From Emticicia sp. BO119 (GTDB lineage: Bacteria; Bacteroidota; Bacteroidia; Cytophagales; Spirosomataceae), in NCBI RefSeq assembly GCF_013912375.1, contig NZ_JACETV010000012.1, positions 47,909 through 111,908 on the forward strand: DNA of 64,000 bases. Direction: 5' to 3'. The position numbers and the translations under genes were made by a program. Each line of letters opens with the position of its first letter. The first letter of the stretch is position 1. The notes beneath the pieces were generated by a model. The model did no database searches, was not told the DNA's origin, and saw only the letters and a program-made list of their open reading frames with translations. Shown one piece after another: positions 18,997 to 27,433 of the stretch.

Positions 18997-19363
18997 GGTA
19001 AAATGAATTGTTGAGTTTTTGGGTCAAATGATAACTACAGTCTATTGGAAATGCTAAAGGTCTGAATAAACCAGAGAGTAGCTATTATAATAAACTCAAA
19101 TTTATCATTTTTAATAAAGAGTATGTTAACTCAAAATGAACATTCTTTTCCTCAAAATTGACATTGAGTACTTTTTTTACTGGAAAGAGGCTGATTGAGT
19201 GAGTGTTAAACAGCAATTAAGTGTTAAGTGCTTTTCAATGTACTTTGACGGAGAAATGTGTAGTGACCAGCAAAAAAGATTATTGAAAGAAGCCTATCGG
19301 GTAGATAAAAGAAGGTCTCCTGAATTTATGAAAATAAGTACAGAAGACTCACTCGATGATTTT
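18997..19363. other. Intergenic region upstream of the collagen-like operon
   Basis: It holds the LytTR-type element at 19123-19162. I do not accept the short + strand frame at 19199-19426 as a gene. It runs into the alkaline phosphatase 3' end, and no domain is visible. Confidence 0.5.
19123..19162 (-). promoter_or_regulatory. LytTR-type direct-repeat element, copy 2
   Basis: On the minus strand half-sites GTCAATTTTGAG (19162-19151) and GTTCATTTTGAG (19141-19130) are 21 bp apart, with the same AAAAGAAT spacer and a GTTAACAT tail as in copies 1 and 3. It lies 127-166 nt upstream of the collagen-like gene, so that operon is a likely LytTR target. Confidence 0.7.
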
Positions 19364-20434
19364 TTATTTGAAATCAAATGCTTTCAGCATTTTATGGAAA
19401 ATATCGTTGTTGTAATAGATACCTGAGAATAATTCAGCACCCTTGCCATAAGCAAAAACCGGAATCATTACCCCTGTATGACTTTTGGTAGTAAACTTTC
19501 CGTCTATCACACCATCTTTTATCCCGTTGATAGAAAACCCTCCTGTCTCGTGGTCGGCTGTAATTATCACCAACGTATTGCCATCTTTATCAGCGAAGTC
19601 GAAGGCTGCGCCAATGGCTTTATCAAAATCGAGCATTTCGTTTACAATGTATTGTGCATCATTGGCATGGCCACCCCAATCAATCTGTGAGCCTTCTGCC
19701 ATCATAAAGAAGCCTTTTTTATTTTGTTTCAGAATACTCAAAGCTGTATTGACTGAAACTAATAGCTGTTCACCCCTGCCTTCCGATATTTTTACCGGAT
19801 TCTCATCGGCAAGAAACCCCGCCAGTTTACCCGATTTAACCTGTTGCACTTCTTCAATTGAGTTGGCTATCTGATAATTCCTGGTTTTCAGGTCTTCAAT
19901 CAGATTCTTACCATCTTTGCGTTGGGCAAAGTGTTTGCGACCACCACCAATAAAAACATCTATATCTGTTTTAAGAAAATCGGCGGCAATTTCATCCATC
20001 ATGGCTCGTGCAGGCTGATGCGCAATAAATGATGAGGGGGTTGCATCAGTAATATTGCAGGTGGCAACCAATCCGGTAGCCAGGCCTTTTTGCTCGGCAA
20101 TTTCCAGAATCGTAGTCAGGCTTTTTTTGTCTTTGTCTACACCTATAGCACCATTATAGGTTTTTTCTCCAGTGGCAAAAGCAGTGGCACCTGCCGCTGA
20201 GTCTGTAATGAAGCCACTGGTAGGCTGATTTTTATGAAAGCCAATAACCCGACTTCTTTCAATATTGAGTGGAGTATTACTGGTGGCAATTCCTGCAAAG
20301 ATCTGGGCTGTACCCATGCCGTCGCCTATTAATAAAATAATATTTTTTGGGTGCTGAATTTTTTTTTCTTTTTGTGCAAAACAAACGAGTGGAGTGAGGA
20401 ATAGCAAACAAATAAACTGTACTGATTTTTTCAT
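19364..20434 (-). CDS. Periplasmic alkaline phosphatase
   Basis: The protein has 356 residues from the ATG at 20434, chosen because a signal peptide (MKKSVQFICLLFLTPLVCFAQ) follows; the 20 codons upstream do not fit export. Family motifs are IGDGMG (metal ligand Asp38), TDSAAGATAFATG (nucleophile Ser79), DATPSSFIAHQ, the metal-binding segment MMAEGSQIDWGGHAND and ITADHETGG. The enzyme releases phosphate from monoesters in the periplasm. It is somewhat shorter than E. coli PhoA, as is common in Bacteroidota. No Pho-type neighbours are present. Confidence 0.93.
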   Translation of the reverse strand: MKKSVQFICLLFLTPLVCFAQKEKKIQHPKNIILLIGDGMGTAQIFAGIATSNTPLNIERSRVIGFHKNQPTSGFITDSAAGATAFATGEKTYNGAIGVDKDKKSLTTILEIAEQKGLATGLVATCNITDATPSSFIAHQPARAMMDEIAADFLKTDIDVFIGGGRKHFAQRKDGKNLIEDLKTRNYQIANSIEEVQQVKSGKLAGFLADENPVKISEGRGEQLLVSVNTALSILKQNKKGFFMMAEGSQIDWGGHANDAQYIVNEMLDFDKAIGAAFDFADKDGNTLVIITADHETGGFSINGIKDGVIDGKFTTKSHTGVMIPVFAYGKGAELFSGIYYNNDIFHKMLKAFDFK

Positions 20435-20708
20435 TGATAAGCATTTTAAGTAATGGATCAGAGATGGGAGATCAGATGATTTCAATTGAAACAATTAGAA
20501 AGCTCTTTTGCACAATACCTCTCACAAGAAGCTCTCCTTTGAAAACTTCATGTAGTAAAAGAAGTAAACTAAAGCCTGAAATATGGAAAAACGCTGTTAT
20601 TTTTTTATTAAGAAATGAATTTCTGAATGGCAGAACGATAAATGAATGGAATGGGAAGAAGGAATGAAAAGCCATCAATAGGATTTAATGGCTTTTAGAA
20701 ATGTAAAA

Positions 20709-21026
20709 TCAGGCGGTGACGAATTTATGCTTTTTCAAGTGTTTAATGAGTGGCTTTTTTCGCCTGGAGACGGATAGTTTCTTTCCGTTTATCACCTGAA
20801 TACTTACTTTTTTACCTTCTTTGTGGAAGCCGACAATATACTGTGGATTCAATAAAAACGACCGGTGCACACGCAGAAAATGCCTTAGATTTTCTTTGTT
20901 AGCATGGTGTTTCAGGGTAGTAGTAAAAATTGTTTTTTTATTTACTGTTGTTGTGTATGGTGATTGAGTAAATTTTAATGAATTTTGGGTCGGGTGACTG
21001 TATTTATGGTTTTTGTTTTTGCTGTC
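20709..21026 (-). pseudogene. LytTR-domain remnant without a start codon
   Basis: The minus-strand frame from 21026 to the stop at 20709-20711 has 105 codons and no credible ATG or early GTG/TTG. Its translation matches most of a LytTR domain: TTTLKHHANKENLRHFLRV, HRSFLLNPQYIVGF and KKLSVSRRKKPLIKHLKK. The N-terminal strand of the domain and any receiver are missing. The frame begins inside the end of the CHAT gene in a different reading frame. It looks like the tail of a lost LytTR regulator, perhaps of the same family as those at 11330 and 58056. A rare non-ATG start cannot be excluded. Confidence 0.65.
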
Positions 21027-23730
21027 TTAAATACAGGAATAAACCGCCACCTGAAAGAATGATAATTAATAATCCTATAAACCACCAATCTGACTGCTCA
21101 ACAGGAGATGTATCACCAATCAGGATAGAGGATGCCCAAAGCACAGGAAGTATATTCCGATTATCAGCTTGTATAAAGGTTTGTTTTGCCTTTTGCAGGG
21201 CTATGTCTTTAGGCATTCCTGCTTTCAGATTCTTATAGAATAGCTCGGTTATGGTATAGGTCGATTTCTCATCAACGCTCCAAAGGGTGGTAATCAATGA
21301 GGGGATACCTATAGCAGAGAATCCTCTTGACAAGCTAAAAATTCCTTCGCCTTTGATATTTTTCCCTAAGCCTGTTTTGCAGGCTGATAAAACAATCATT
21401 TCGGTTTTGACAGCCTGAACAGGATTAATTTCTGACAGAAACACAGGCGCATCCTGCAAGTAGAAAACGGGTCCTTTCTGAGTGGTATCGGCGTGTGTGT
21501 ATAGCTGTACTAACTGGTAGTCGGGGAACTGTTGCATGAATAACTGTTTGTTGGCTTCGTTTTTCATGAGCAGGCTCCCATTAAATGTTTTTTCAATAGC
21601 AAGGATAGAACCGGCTGATAAGGGTAGGTCATCAACCGAAAGGGATTTTGCAAAATGAACAGGTGCTACTCCTAAAAAAGAGATATTATTGAACCAGGCT
21701 GCCGGTTGGTTTTTCTTTTCGATGCTTTTCAGAAGAAAGTTGGCTGAATAAGCATAGCTGATAGCGTAGTGTTCTACCAAAAAATTATTTTTTTGAGCTG
21801 AAAGACTGAGTGCCTCAAACGGCAAAAAATGGTCGTCGTAAGAAATACTAATTCTGCCTTCCGGTACTTCAAGGGGTTTTATAAGGTTATTATAGAGTTG
21901 GTTTGAAAGACTCAGAAAAGCCGTAAAATTTTTATTAAGAGAATCGATATTGCTGCAAAAGTTCAGAAATTGTGTGGTAAGGTTTTGCTGGTTTCCGGCA
22001 ATTTTTATGAACCTGGTTATTTCGGGGCTTACTTTCAGGGCATAAGTGGCACTATCGCCGACAAAGTAAGTAATAAACGCCTGGTGCTGGTTGGTCCTGA
22101 GCCATTGCTGAAAAGTAGCTAAATCTTTGAAGTCTTCATTGTATTTAGCAGCGTAATAGGCCGGAAAACGTTTTTCCAGATCTTTTTTAAAGTCGTTAAA
22201 CGCTTCATTAACAGCTGACAGATTTCTGACAATTTCTTTATACTCTGCCGAATTCTCAGGTTTTTTTTCGAGCTGGGTTTGTAGTTCAAAAATCTGTTCC
22301 TGATATTTTTTTTCTTTTTGTTGTTCAGAGGCTGATAGTAGTTGTCGTGCGTTGTGTTCTTTTAAATTATCTAATAGCAATATCGCTCTTGATTTCTCAA
22401 AAAAATAAAAGCCTTTCTGCGTGTTTTCAGCCAGTAGGCAGGCCTCAATGGCCGATTCGTAAAGGCTACGGGAGTGTTCGCGCCAGAAACTCCTGGATTG
22501 CCCCCCCTGATGTTCTTGCCGCATCAGATTAAGCAGAAGGTCGGCGTAGGAGAAGTATTGAACGGAGCGACTCAGAAGCTCGGGCTTGTTGGTTTTTTGG
22601 TAGGCTATTAAAAGGCTTTTTCCGTAGTCTCTCAAGATGTAAAAAAGTGTTCTTTTACTTCTGATTATGCTGAAATTCTGTTTTTTTATATCTAATAAGG
22701 GAAAGGCCTCAATGGCTTTTTCTAAATTGCTGATAGCCGAATCTATTTTGTTTTCTTCTCTTAGATTGGTGGCATAATTGAGATATACTCTGCTTAATTC
22801 TACACTTTTTTTATTTTTCAAGGCATTAATGGCCTTATCGAAAATCAAATCTGCTTCTTTATAATGATGGAAGGCTGTATATAAAAGCCCCATATTATTA
22901 TGAATCCGCATGGGTATTAAATGATTGAACTTATACTGAATGAAGATTTGTTCAGCTTTTTTGAAATTCTTCTCTGATTTCTGGAAGTCTTTCAGGTTAT
23001 AATAACTAATACCCATGTTGGCATGTATATTACCTTTTAGTTCGCCCTCATCGGTTTTTGAAATCTGAAAGGATTTCTGGTAAAAGTTCTGGGCTATTTG
23101 CAGACTCTCAATGGCCTTTTTTTCATTTTCCAATCTGCTATAGGCAATACCTTTGCTATTATAAATCTGGCTCATGAGCTGTAATAAATGGCTTTGGCTG
23201 TTGTTTTCGGCAAAGCTTTCGGCTTTGTTTAAGGTATTGAGCATGCCTTCGTAATCGCCTAATTCTAATTCCAGATCGGAAATTAATTTCAGCGAGTAGC
23301 CTTTCCAGTAGGGATCGTTGGTGTATTGAATGGTTAATCTATAATATCTGATGGCTTCTGAATAACTAAGAAGCAAATGATGATATGCTGCTGCCCCGTA
23401 GGCAGCGTAGGTAAGACCAAGGGGTTTTTGTTTTACGTAGGTTTCCCAGTATTTAAGGCTTAGCTTACTATATAATAGGGCTTTGTCGGCCTTATTTTTT
23501 ATGTAAGAATAGTAAGTCAGGTTATTGCAAAGGTTGCCTCTCGTAGAATCCTGAATATTTTTACAGGTCAATGTAGTTTTGTATAGCTTTTCTAATTGAG
23601 TGATAGTCTGGTCGGGTGGAAGTATGGCAAATTTCTTTATTGATTCGGCAACGCTGAGGTCTGTAGGGCATTGAGCAAATAACTGACCTGATATAATGAA
23701 ACCAATAAAAGTAAGTAATCTTTTATTCAT
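21004..23730 (-). CDS. Exported TPR-CHAT caspase-like protease with C-terminal membrane anchor
   Basis: The protein has 908 residues from the ATG at 23730, where a signal peptide begins (MNKRLLTFIGFIISGQLFAQ). Residues about 50-440 form many TPR/alpha-solenoid repeats. A linker helix with Lys/Glu-rich coiled-coil character follows, then a CHAT domain from about residue 600. The catalytic pair is visible: His746 in LYTHAD and Cys784 in LSACKTGLG, followed by GEGIFSLSRGF and ITTLWSVD. Residues 882-901 are a membrane span with a short KQKP tail. The protease domain should therefore face the periplasm. CHAT enzymes are caspase-related (separase/Csx29-like). It ends a cluster led by an ECF sigma factor. 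The substrate is unknown. Confidence 0.9.
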   Translation of the reverse strand: MNKRLLTFIGFIISGQLFAQCPTDLSVAESIKKFAILPPDQTITQLEKLYKTTLTCKNIQDSTRGNLCNNLTYYSYIKNKADKALLYSKLSLKYWETYVKQKPLGLTYAAYGAAAYHHLLLSYSEAIRYYRLTIQYTNDPYWKGYSLKLISDLELELGDYEGMLNTLNKAESFAENNSQSHLLQLMSQIYNSKGIAYSRLENEKKAIESLQIAQNFYQKSFQISKTDEGELKGNIHANMGISYYNLKDFQKSEKNFKKAEQIFIQYKFNHLIPMRIHNNMGLLYTAFHHYKEADLIFDKAINALKNKKSVELSRVYLNYATNLREENKIDSAISNLEKAIEAFPLLDIKKQNFSIIRSKRTLFYILRDYGKSLLIAYQKTNKPELLSRSVQYFSYADLLLNLMRQEHQGGQSRSFWREHSRSLYESAIEACLLAENTQKGFYFFEKSRAILLLDNLKEHNARQLLSASEQQKEKKYQEQIFELQTQLEKKPENSAEYKEIVRNLSAVNEAFNDFKKDLEKRFPAYYAAKYNEDFKDLATFQQWLRTNQHQAFITYFVGDSATYALKVSPEITRFIKIAGNQQNLTTQFLNFCSNIDSLNKNFTAFLSLSNQLYNNLIKPLEVPEGRISISYDDHFLPFEALSLSAQKNNFLVEHYAISYAYSANFLLKSIEKKNQPAAWFNNISFLGVAPVHFAKSLSVDDLPLSAGSILAIEKTFNGSLLMKNEANKQLFMQQFPDYQLVQLYTHADTTQKGPVFYLQDAPVFLSEINPVQAVKTEMIVLSACKTGLGKNIKGEGIFSLSRGFSAIGIPSLITTLWSVDEKSTYTITELFYKNLKAGMPKDIALQKAKQTFIQADNRNILPVLWASSILIGDTSPVEQSDWWFIGLLIIILSGGGLFLYLRQQKQKP

Positions 23731-23815
23731 ATAAGAAAAGGGTAAGTAATGGGTACTTAACAAATGTTAAGCACCCATCAATTTATTCTATTTTTTTAGA
23801 ATTACCAACAAGGTA

Positions 23816-24442
23816 TTATCTGATTGGCGGCGGTGGAATTTTTGGCCCACCTGTACCTGGATCAGGATTACCCTCCAGTGCTTCTAAAGCAGAGGCTGGT
23901 TGCCCCATGATTTTCAGACTTCTGACCTCGAAATATGATTTTTGTGGAGGAGACACAGTCTGGTCTATCACTAATCTTAATTTCAATTGTGTAGCTGCTC
24001 CCAATACGTCGTAGTCGCTATTGGCCTGCGGCTTAAGTACTACCTGAACATCTGCGGCTTCGTTGCTGTCATAAGTAAGTACAGGTACGATTATGTCGTA
24101 GAGGTTTTTGCTATTGGGTGTGCTGTTTATTTGCGCCGGGTCGCCGTAGACCTGGTAGTTCAGCCAAAAATCATTATTTGAATTATGAATACAAATAAAG
24201 GCGTTATCAGTCTGATTGATAAACAATTTTACATTGGCAACAATCACAATGTCTGTAAAATCGTCGGTATAATTCAGATTTTCCAATTCATTGATAATTG
24301 GCGAACTTAGTGTATAGCTTACCATTGGTGGTTCGGCATCAGAAATTCTGAGGGTTCCCTCTTCTAATGAGACAGCATCTTTAAAAAGCTCCTGGTTTTC
24401 AATTTTCCAGTCAGCAAAATCGGCACTCCATATTTCTTCCAT
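23816..24442 (-). CDS. Unknown protein, probable beta-sandwich with Pro-rich tail
   Basis: The 208-residue protein has no signal peptide at the ATG chosen. Residues 5-175 look like one beta-rich domain, perhaps a jelly-roll (WSADFADWKIENQELF, GTLRISDAEPPMVSYTL, DFTDIVIVANVKLF, FWLNYQVYGD, and near the end KSYFEVRSLKIMG). The C-terminus is Gly/Pro-rich (GTGGPKIPPPPIR). It lies 85 nt upstream of the CHAT gene on the same strand. It may be a substrate or binding partner of the CHAT protease, but that is only a positional guess. I do not recognise a family. Confidence 0.65.
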   Translation of the reverse strand: MEEIWSADFADWKIENQELFKDAVSLEEGTLRISDAEPPMVSYTLSSPIINELENLNYTDDFTDIVIVANVKLFINQTDNAFICIHNSNNDFWLNYQVYGDPAQINSTPNSKNLYDIIVPVLTYDSNEAADVQVVLKPQANSDYDVLGAATQLKLRLVIDQTVSPPQKSYFEVRSLKIMGQPASALEALEGNPDPGTGGPKIPPPPIR

Positions 24443-24905
24443 TTTTGTAAAGGATTTGTTTTTTTTGATTAATAATTTTAATTTAAGTTCTCACATTTCC
24501 CTTGAGAAAGGGCAAAAGAGTAGCGTTAGCTGATATGTATCAGCTCAGGATTTCAGTCGGTGTAGTAGCTATAAGGCTATTTTAGTACACAGCTTTTGTC
24601 TGGGGTAATTATCTGATTAATTCTTCATTGGATGTGGATTTAGTTTTATAGTTAACAATTGATTTATTTGGCCAAAAAATTTAAAAAAGACCAAGGGATA
24701 GTATTATCTGATAGTGAAATAGCTGTCAGATTTGAGCTGGGTAATGGTAGCTGGAAATTCTTAGTACTCAGCGTTAAGAGATTTTATCTCAATTATACGG
24801 GTTTGGTCTAATGGTTGTGTATTTATTAGTTCTGTATATAAGGCAATGCAATGACTAATCTGTTATTTTCAGATTTCGGAGAAGGCCATTCATAAAAGCC
24901 GGTTT
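24443..24905. other. AT-rich gap inside the sigma-CHAT cluster
   Basis: No gene or RNA is recognised in these 463 nt. A short palindrome (GCTGAT-ATGT-ATCAGC) sits near 24529. The gap suggests that the CHAT and small-protein genes have their own promoter and are not strictly co-transcribed with the sigma gene. Confidence 0.4.
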
Positions 24906-25808
24906 TTATTTTATAGTGTTTGTCTGAATTCTTTCAGATACTTTTTTTAAGGTGTTATCGGTTACGTGAAAAAAACAATAAAAGTACTGAAACCGAGATC
25001 GGTCACAAGTCATTATATTATCGATGATCCGGCCTGAAAAATCCCGGTTTGATACATTGCAATGACCATTTTTGTGCGACCACTCACCATTTGCATCACG
25101 TCTGAAGAAATGATAATCGGTTCTGGCTTTATTAGTATCGGAGAAAGGAGAGGAGGCAAATAAGGCAATTAAATGTTTATGGTTGTCTGTTACGGTTGAG
25201 ACTATATGTAAGCCGTCGGACTGGCAATTTTTTATAATATTACCAAAGGCTGTCTGGTTTGGGTCTTTACCGGAAGACTGCCGGAGCCCTTTGATATTGA
25301 GGGCATATGTATAGCAATTATTATTAGCTAAGATATTTATATCATTATTCCATAGCTCAGGTTCATACGATGGGCTTGAAGGATTTTCTGTGTATGCACT
25401 ATTGGCTGGGTAATGTGTAAATAAGCATGGTTGCGTAATTGATGGAGCCTGATAAAAAAGTTTAAAAGCAGGCAACTGAGCGGTATCATTCAATAATTGC
25501 TTTGAAAAAACAGCTATCTGATCGGTTTCAAAGTTTTTATTAGCAATAGGCCAACGGATATTCTTGTTGTAACCGTTATAGGCTATGCCTTGTTTGAGTA
25601 ACATATAGGGAGGGAAATCTTCAAAGTTTCCCTCCAGAATATGTAAAGCCATACCATGATACCCTGTTATACATACGAAAGGTCTTTGGTTGCCCTTATT
25701 ACAAGGCACTTTTCTAAGCGATTCTAACATGTAAACAGCCTCTTTTTCAGTCAACTCGCAAGTTTGATACTTATTAAAGAGCGTTATAGATAGTCTTATC
25801 TTTAACAT
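24906..25808 (-). CDS. Unknown Cys/His protein, possible papain-like amidase or peptidase
   Basis: I do not recognise a named family for this 300-residue protein. The C-terminal half has a pattern seen in NlpC/papain-like enzymes: a Cys in a hydrophobic helix start (NNNCYTYALNIKG, Cys165), then a strand with His (RTDYHFFRRDANGEWSHKNG, His233 and His245). The N-terminal 120 residues are mixed alpha/beta and include a Gly/Trp-poor segment (FVCITGYHGMALHILEG). No signal peptide is visible, which is odd if it acts on peptidoglycan. It lies between the anti-sigma-like gene and the CHAT module on the same strand. An effector role is a hypothesis. Confidence 0.65.
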   Translation of the reverse strand: MLKIRLSITLFNKYQTCELTEKEAVYMLESLRKVPCNKGNQRPFVCITGYHGMALHILEGNFEDFPPYMLLKQGIAYNGYNKNIRWPIANKNFETDQIAVFSKQLLNDTAQLPAFKLFYQAPSITQPCLFTHYPANSAYTENPSSPSYEPELWNNDINILANNNCYTYALNIKGLRQSSGKDPNQTAFGNIIKNCQSDGLHIVSTVTDNHKHLIALFASSPFSDTNKARTDYHFFRRDANGEWSHKNGHCNVSNRDFSGRIIDNIMTCDRSRFQYFYCFFHVTDNTLKKVSERIQTNTIK

Positions 25809-26141
25809 TCCTTTAATGGTTTAATCACAGATTTATATAGTTGTTTTGTTGTGGTAAGGCAATAATCTTTCAAACGCCTTTTGTTAAAAGAGTGTCATTC
25901 AGATTATTACATTACCATGTGGTATGGCTTTAAATTTGGTGCAAAAGCTGTAAGAAGGTTGTTTTACAACCCGGAAAATTAATTTTAATAGTTCAGCAAT
26001 TTGTGTAAGGCTTTTATGCCTTTTTGGTTAATTTTTAGTCAATTGGCAAATAGTCATTTAAGGCTTCATCAGAACTTATTTTCCTATTTTAATGCTTAGT
26101 CGCAGTTTAATTAAACTGGTAAACAGTTTAACTGATTTTTT
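25809..26141. other. Intergenic region within the sigma-CHAT cluster
   Basis: No gene, RNA or clear hairpin is recognised in these 333 nt, which are very AT-rich. The spacing allows a separate promoter for the Cys/His-protein gene. Confidence 0.4.
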
Positions 26142-26849
26142 TTATAAGCCCCATTTTTCTATTTCCTGCCAGCCTTCTGACTTTTCTTTTTTTACTTTTT
26201 CGAGGAGTTTTTTTGCTTCTGTGAGGTCGTTATGCTGTTTACGTTTCAGCAATGTAAGGGCTTTGTAGAAAGTGCCCGGATTTGATTGTAGATTTTGTTG
26301 TTGTAATGTTTCAAAATGTTCGAGAGCTAATGTATAATTGGTTAATCGCAGGTAAGCAATACCTGCATATTTCAGGGCTTCGGGGTTATTATATTCAGAC
26401 AAGCTATCAAAAATTGCACCTGCTTTGGCTAATTCACCTTTATTGAAAAGGTTAATTGCCTGTTTAAATGTTGCTTTATCAGCCGACATGGTTGTACTCA
26501 AAGTCATGAAATTGTTGTCTACGTAGGTATCAGCCAGTTTACTCAGGTCTGGGTCTTTGAGATAAAGCCAGCTTAATATGGCGATACAAATGACGGTTAC
26601 AGCGGCAATCCAGTATCTTACGGTTGGATGAGGAACCAAAGCGGGTTTGTGTTTCTGAAGTAGTTGCTCAAACTCTGCTTTACGTTGGTTGCGGTGCAGT
26701 TTTTTAAAACCATATTTGGTTTTAACATATAAAGCAACGGTTTCTGCAAAAGCAGGGTCGGTTGAGCATTTCAATTCAAACTCCTGACGTTGCTGTTCAG
26801 GCAGTTCATTATTAAAAAAGCTTTCTATTAAAGCTAATTCCTTTTCCAT
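26142..26849 (-). CDS. Transmembrane TPR protein, likely anti-sigma factor
   Basis: The 235-residue protein starts with a soluble region like an anti-sigma N-domain (LALIESFFNNELPEQQRQEFELKCSTDPAFAETV), followed by basic residues and one membrane span (about 79-97, YWIAAVTVICIAILSWLYL). The part after the span has TPR-like helices (AINLFNKGELAKAGAIFDSL, ALKYAGIAYLRLTNYTLALEHFETL) and should be periplasmic. It begins 2 nt after the sigma gene stop, so the two are co-translated. No zinc-binding HxxxCxxC is present. By position and topology it should hold the sigma factor and sense a periplasmic signal, perhaps through the TPR-CHAT protein. Confidence 0.8.
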   Translation of the reverse strand: MEKELALIESFFNNELPEQQRQEFELKCSTDPAFAETVALYVKTKYGFKKLHRNQRKAEFEQLLQKHKPALVPHPTVRYWIAAVTVICIAILSWLYLKDPDLSKLADTYVDNNFMTLSTTMSADKATFKQAINLFNKGELAKAGAIFDSLSEYNNPEALKYAGIAYLRLTNYTLALEHFETLQQQNLQSNPGTFYKALTLLKRKQHNDLTEAKKLLEKVKKEKSEGWQEIEKWGL

Positions 26850-26851
26850 GA

Positions 26852-27433
26852 CTAATAAATTTTTCTAAGTTTATCGATGCATCTCATTCGGGTTACTTTT
26901 ACTACATCAACCGAACTGTAAGTTAACAGGCTCAGAATTTCTTTATCAGAGTACCCATTGGCCCATAATAAGAGTAATTCTTTACATTTTTTGCCTATTG
27001 TAGTAAGCCTTTGCAAGAGCGTTGTTTCTTCTTCCTTTTCAATGATATGCTGGATAATACTTTGAGTATTATCACTCATGACGTGCATGATTTCGGAGAG
27101 TAGAACCGTATCATAAGCCGGGGCTGCTTTATTAGTCGTCTTTTTCCTGATAAGGGAAACACATTGATTAGAAAAAATTTGAAAAATGTAAGTTTTCAGT
27201 GAGGCACGGCCTTCAAAACGATGATGTGCAATGTGGTCAATGACATTTAAGATGGTGTCTGAATAAACCGAAGCAGCTTCATCATCTTCAATCTGATGTT
27301 TTCTTGCACCCTCTTTTATGAAATACAGATACTTTTCGAAGAGTGCGTTTTCACACTTTTTTCTCTCTCTTCCTCCTTTTAAAATCCCCTCAATTATTTC
27401 AGAGTCAGCATCATTGGGTAATAATTGAAACAT
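26852..27433 (-). CDS. ECF-type RNA polymerase sigma factor
   Basis: The 193-residue protein has a sigma region 2 (residues about 25-98, with EDDEAASVYSDTILNVID and FEGRASLKTYIFQIFSNQCVSLIRKK) and a region 4 helix-turn-helix (about 135-190, CKELLLLWANGYSDKEILSLLTYSSVDVVKVTRMRCIDKLRK). It is the first gene of the cluster that runs to the CHAT protease, with the anti-sigma-like gene 2 nt downstream. The family is clear; the ECF subgroup and target promoters are unknown. It differs from the second sigma factor at 55951-56469. Confidence 0.9.
   Translation of the reverse strand: MFQLLPNDADSEIIEGILKGGRERKKCENALFEKYLYFIKEGARKHQIEDDEAASVYSDTILNVIDHIAHHRFEGRASLKTYIFQIFSNQCVSLIRKKTTNKAAPAYDTVLLSEIMHVMSDNTQSIIQHIIEKEEETTLLQRLTTIGKKCKELLLLWANGYSDKEILSLLTYSSVDVVKVTRMRCIDKLRKIY

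Noticed and set aside
19199..19426. 75-codon + strand frame before alkaline phosphatase
   Set aside because: It runs into the phosphatase gene, has no recognisable domain and no promoter-like box; kept as intergenic.
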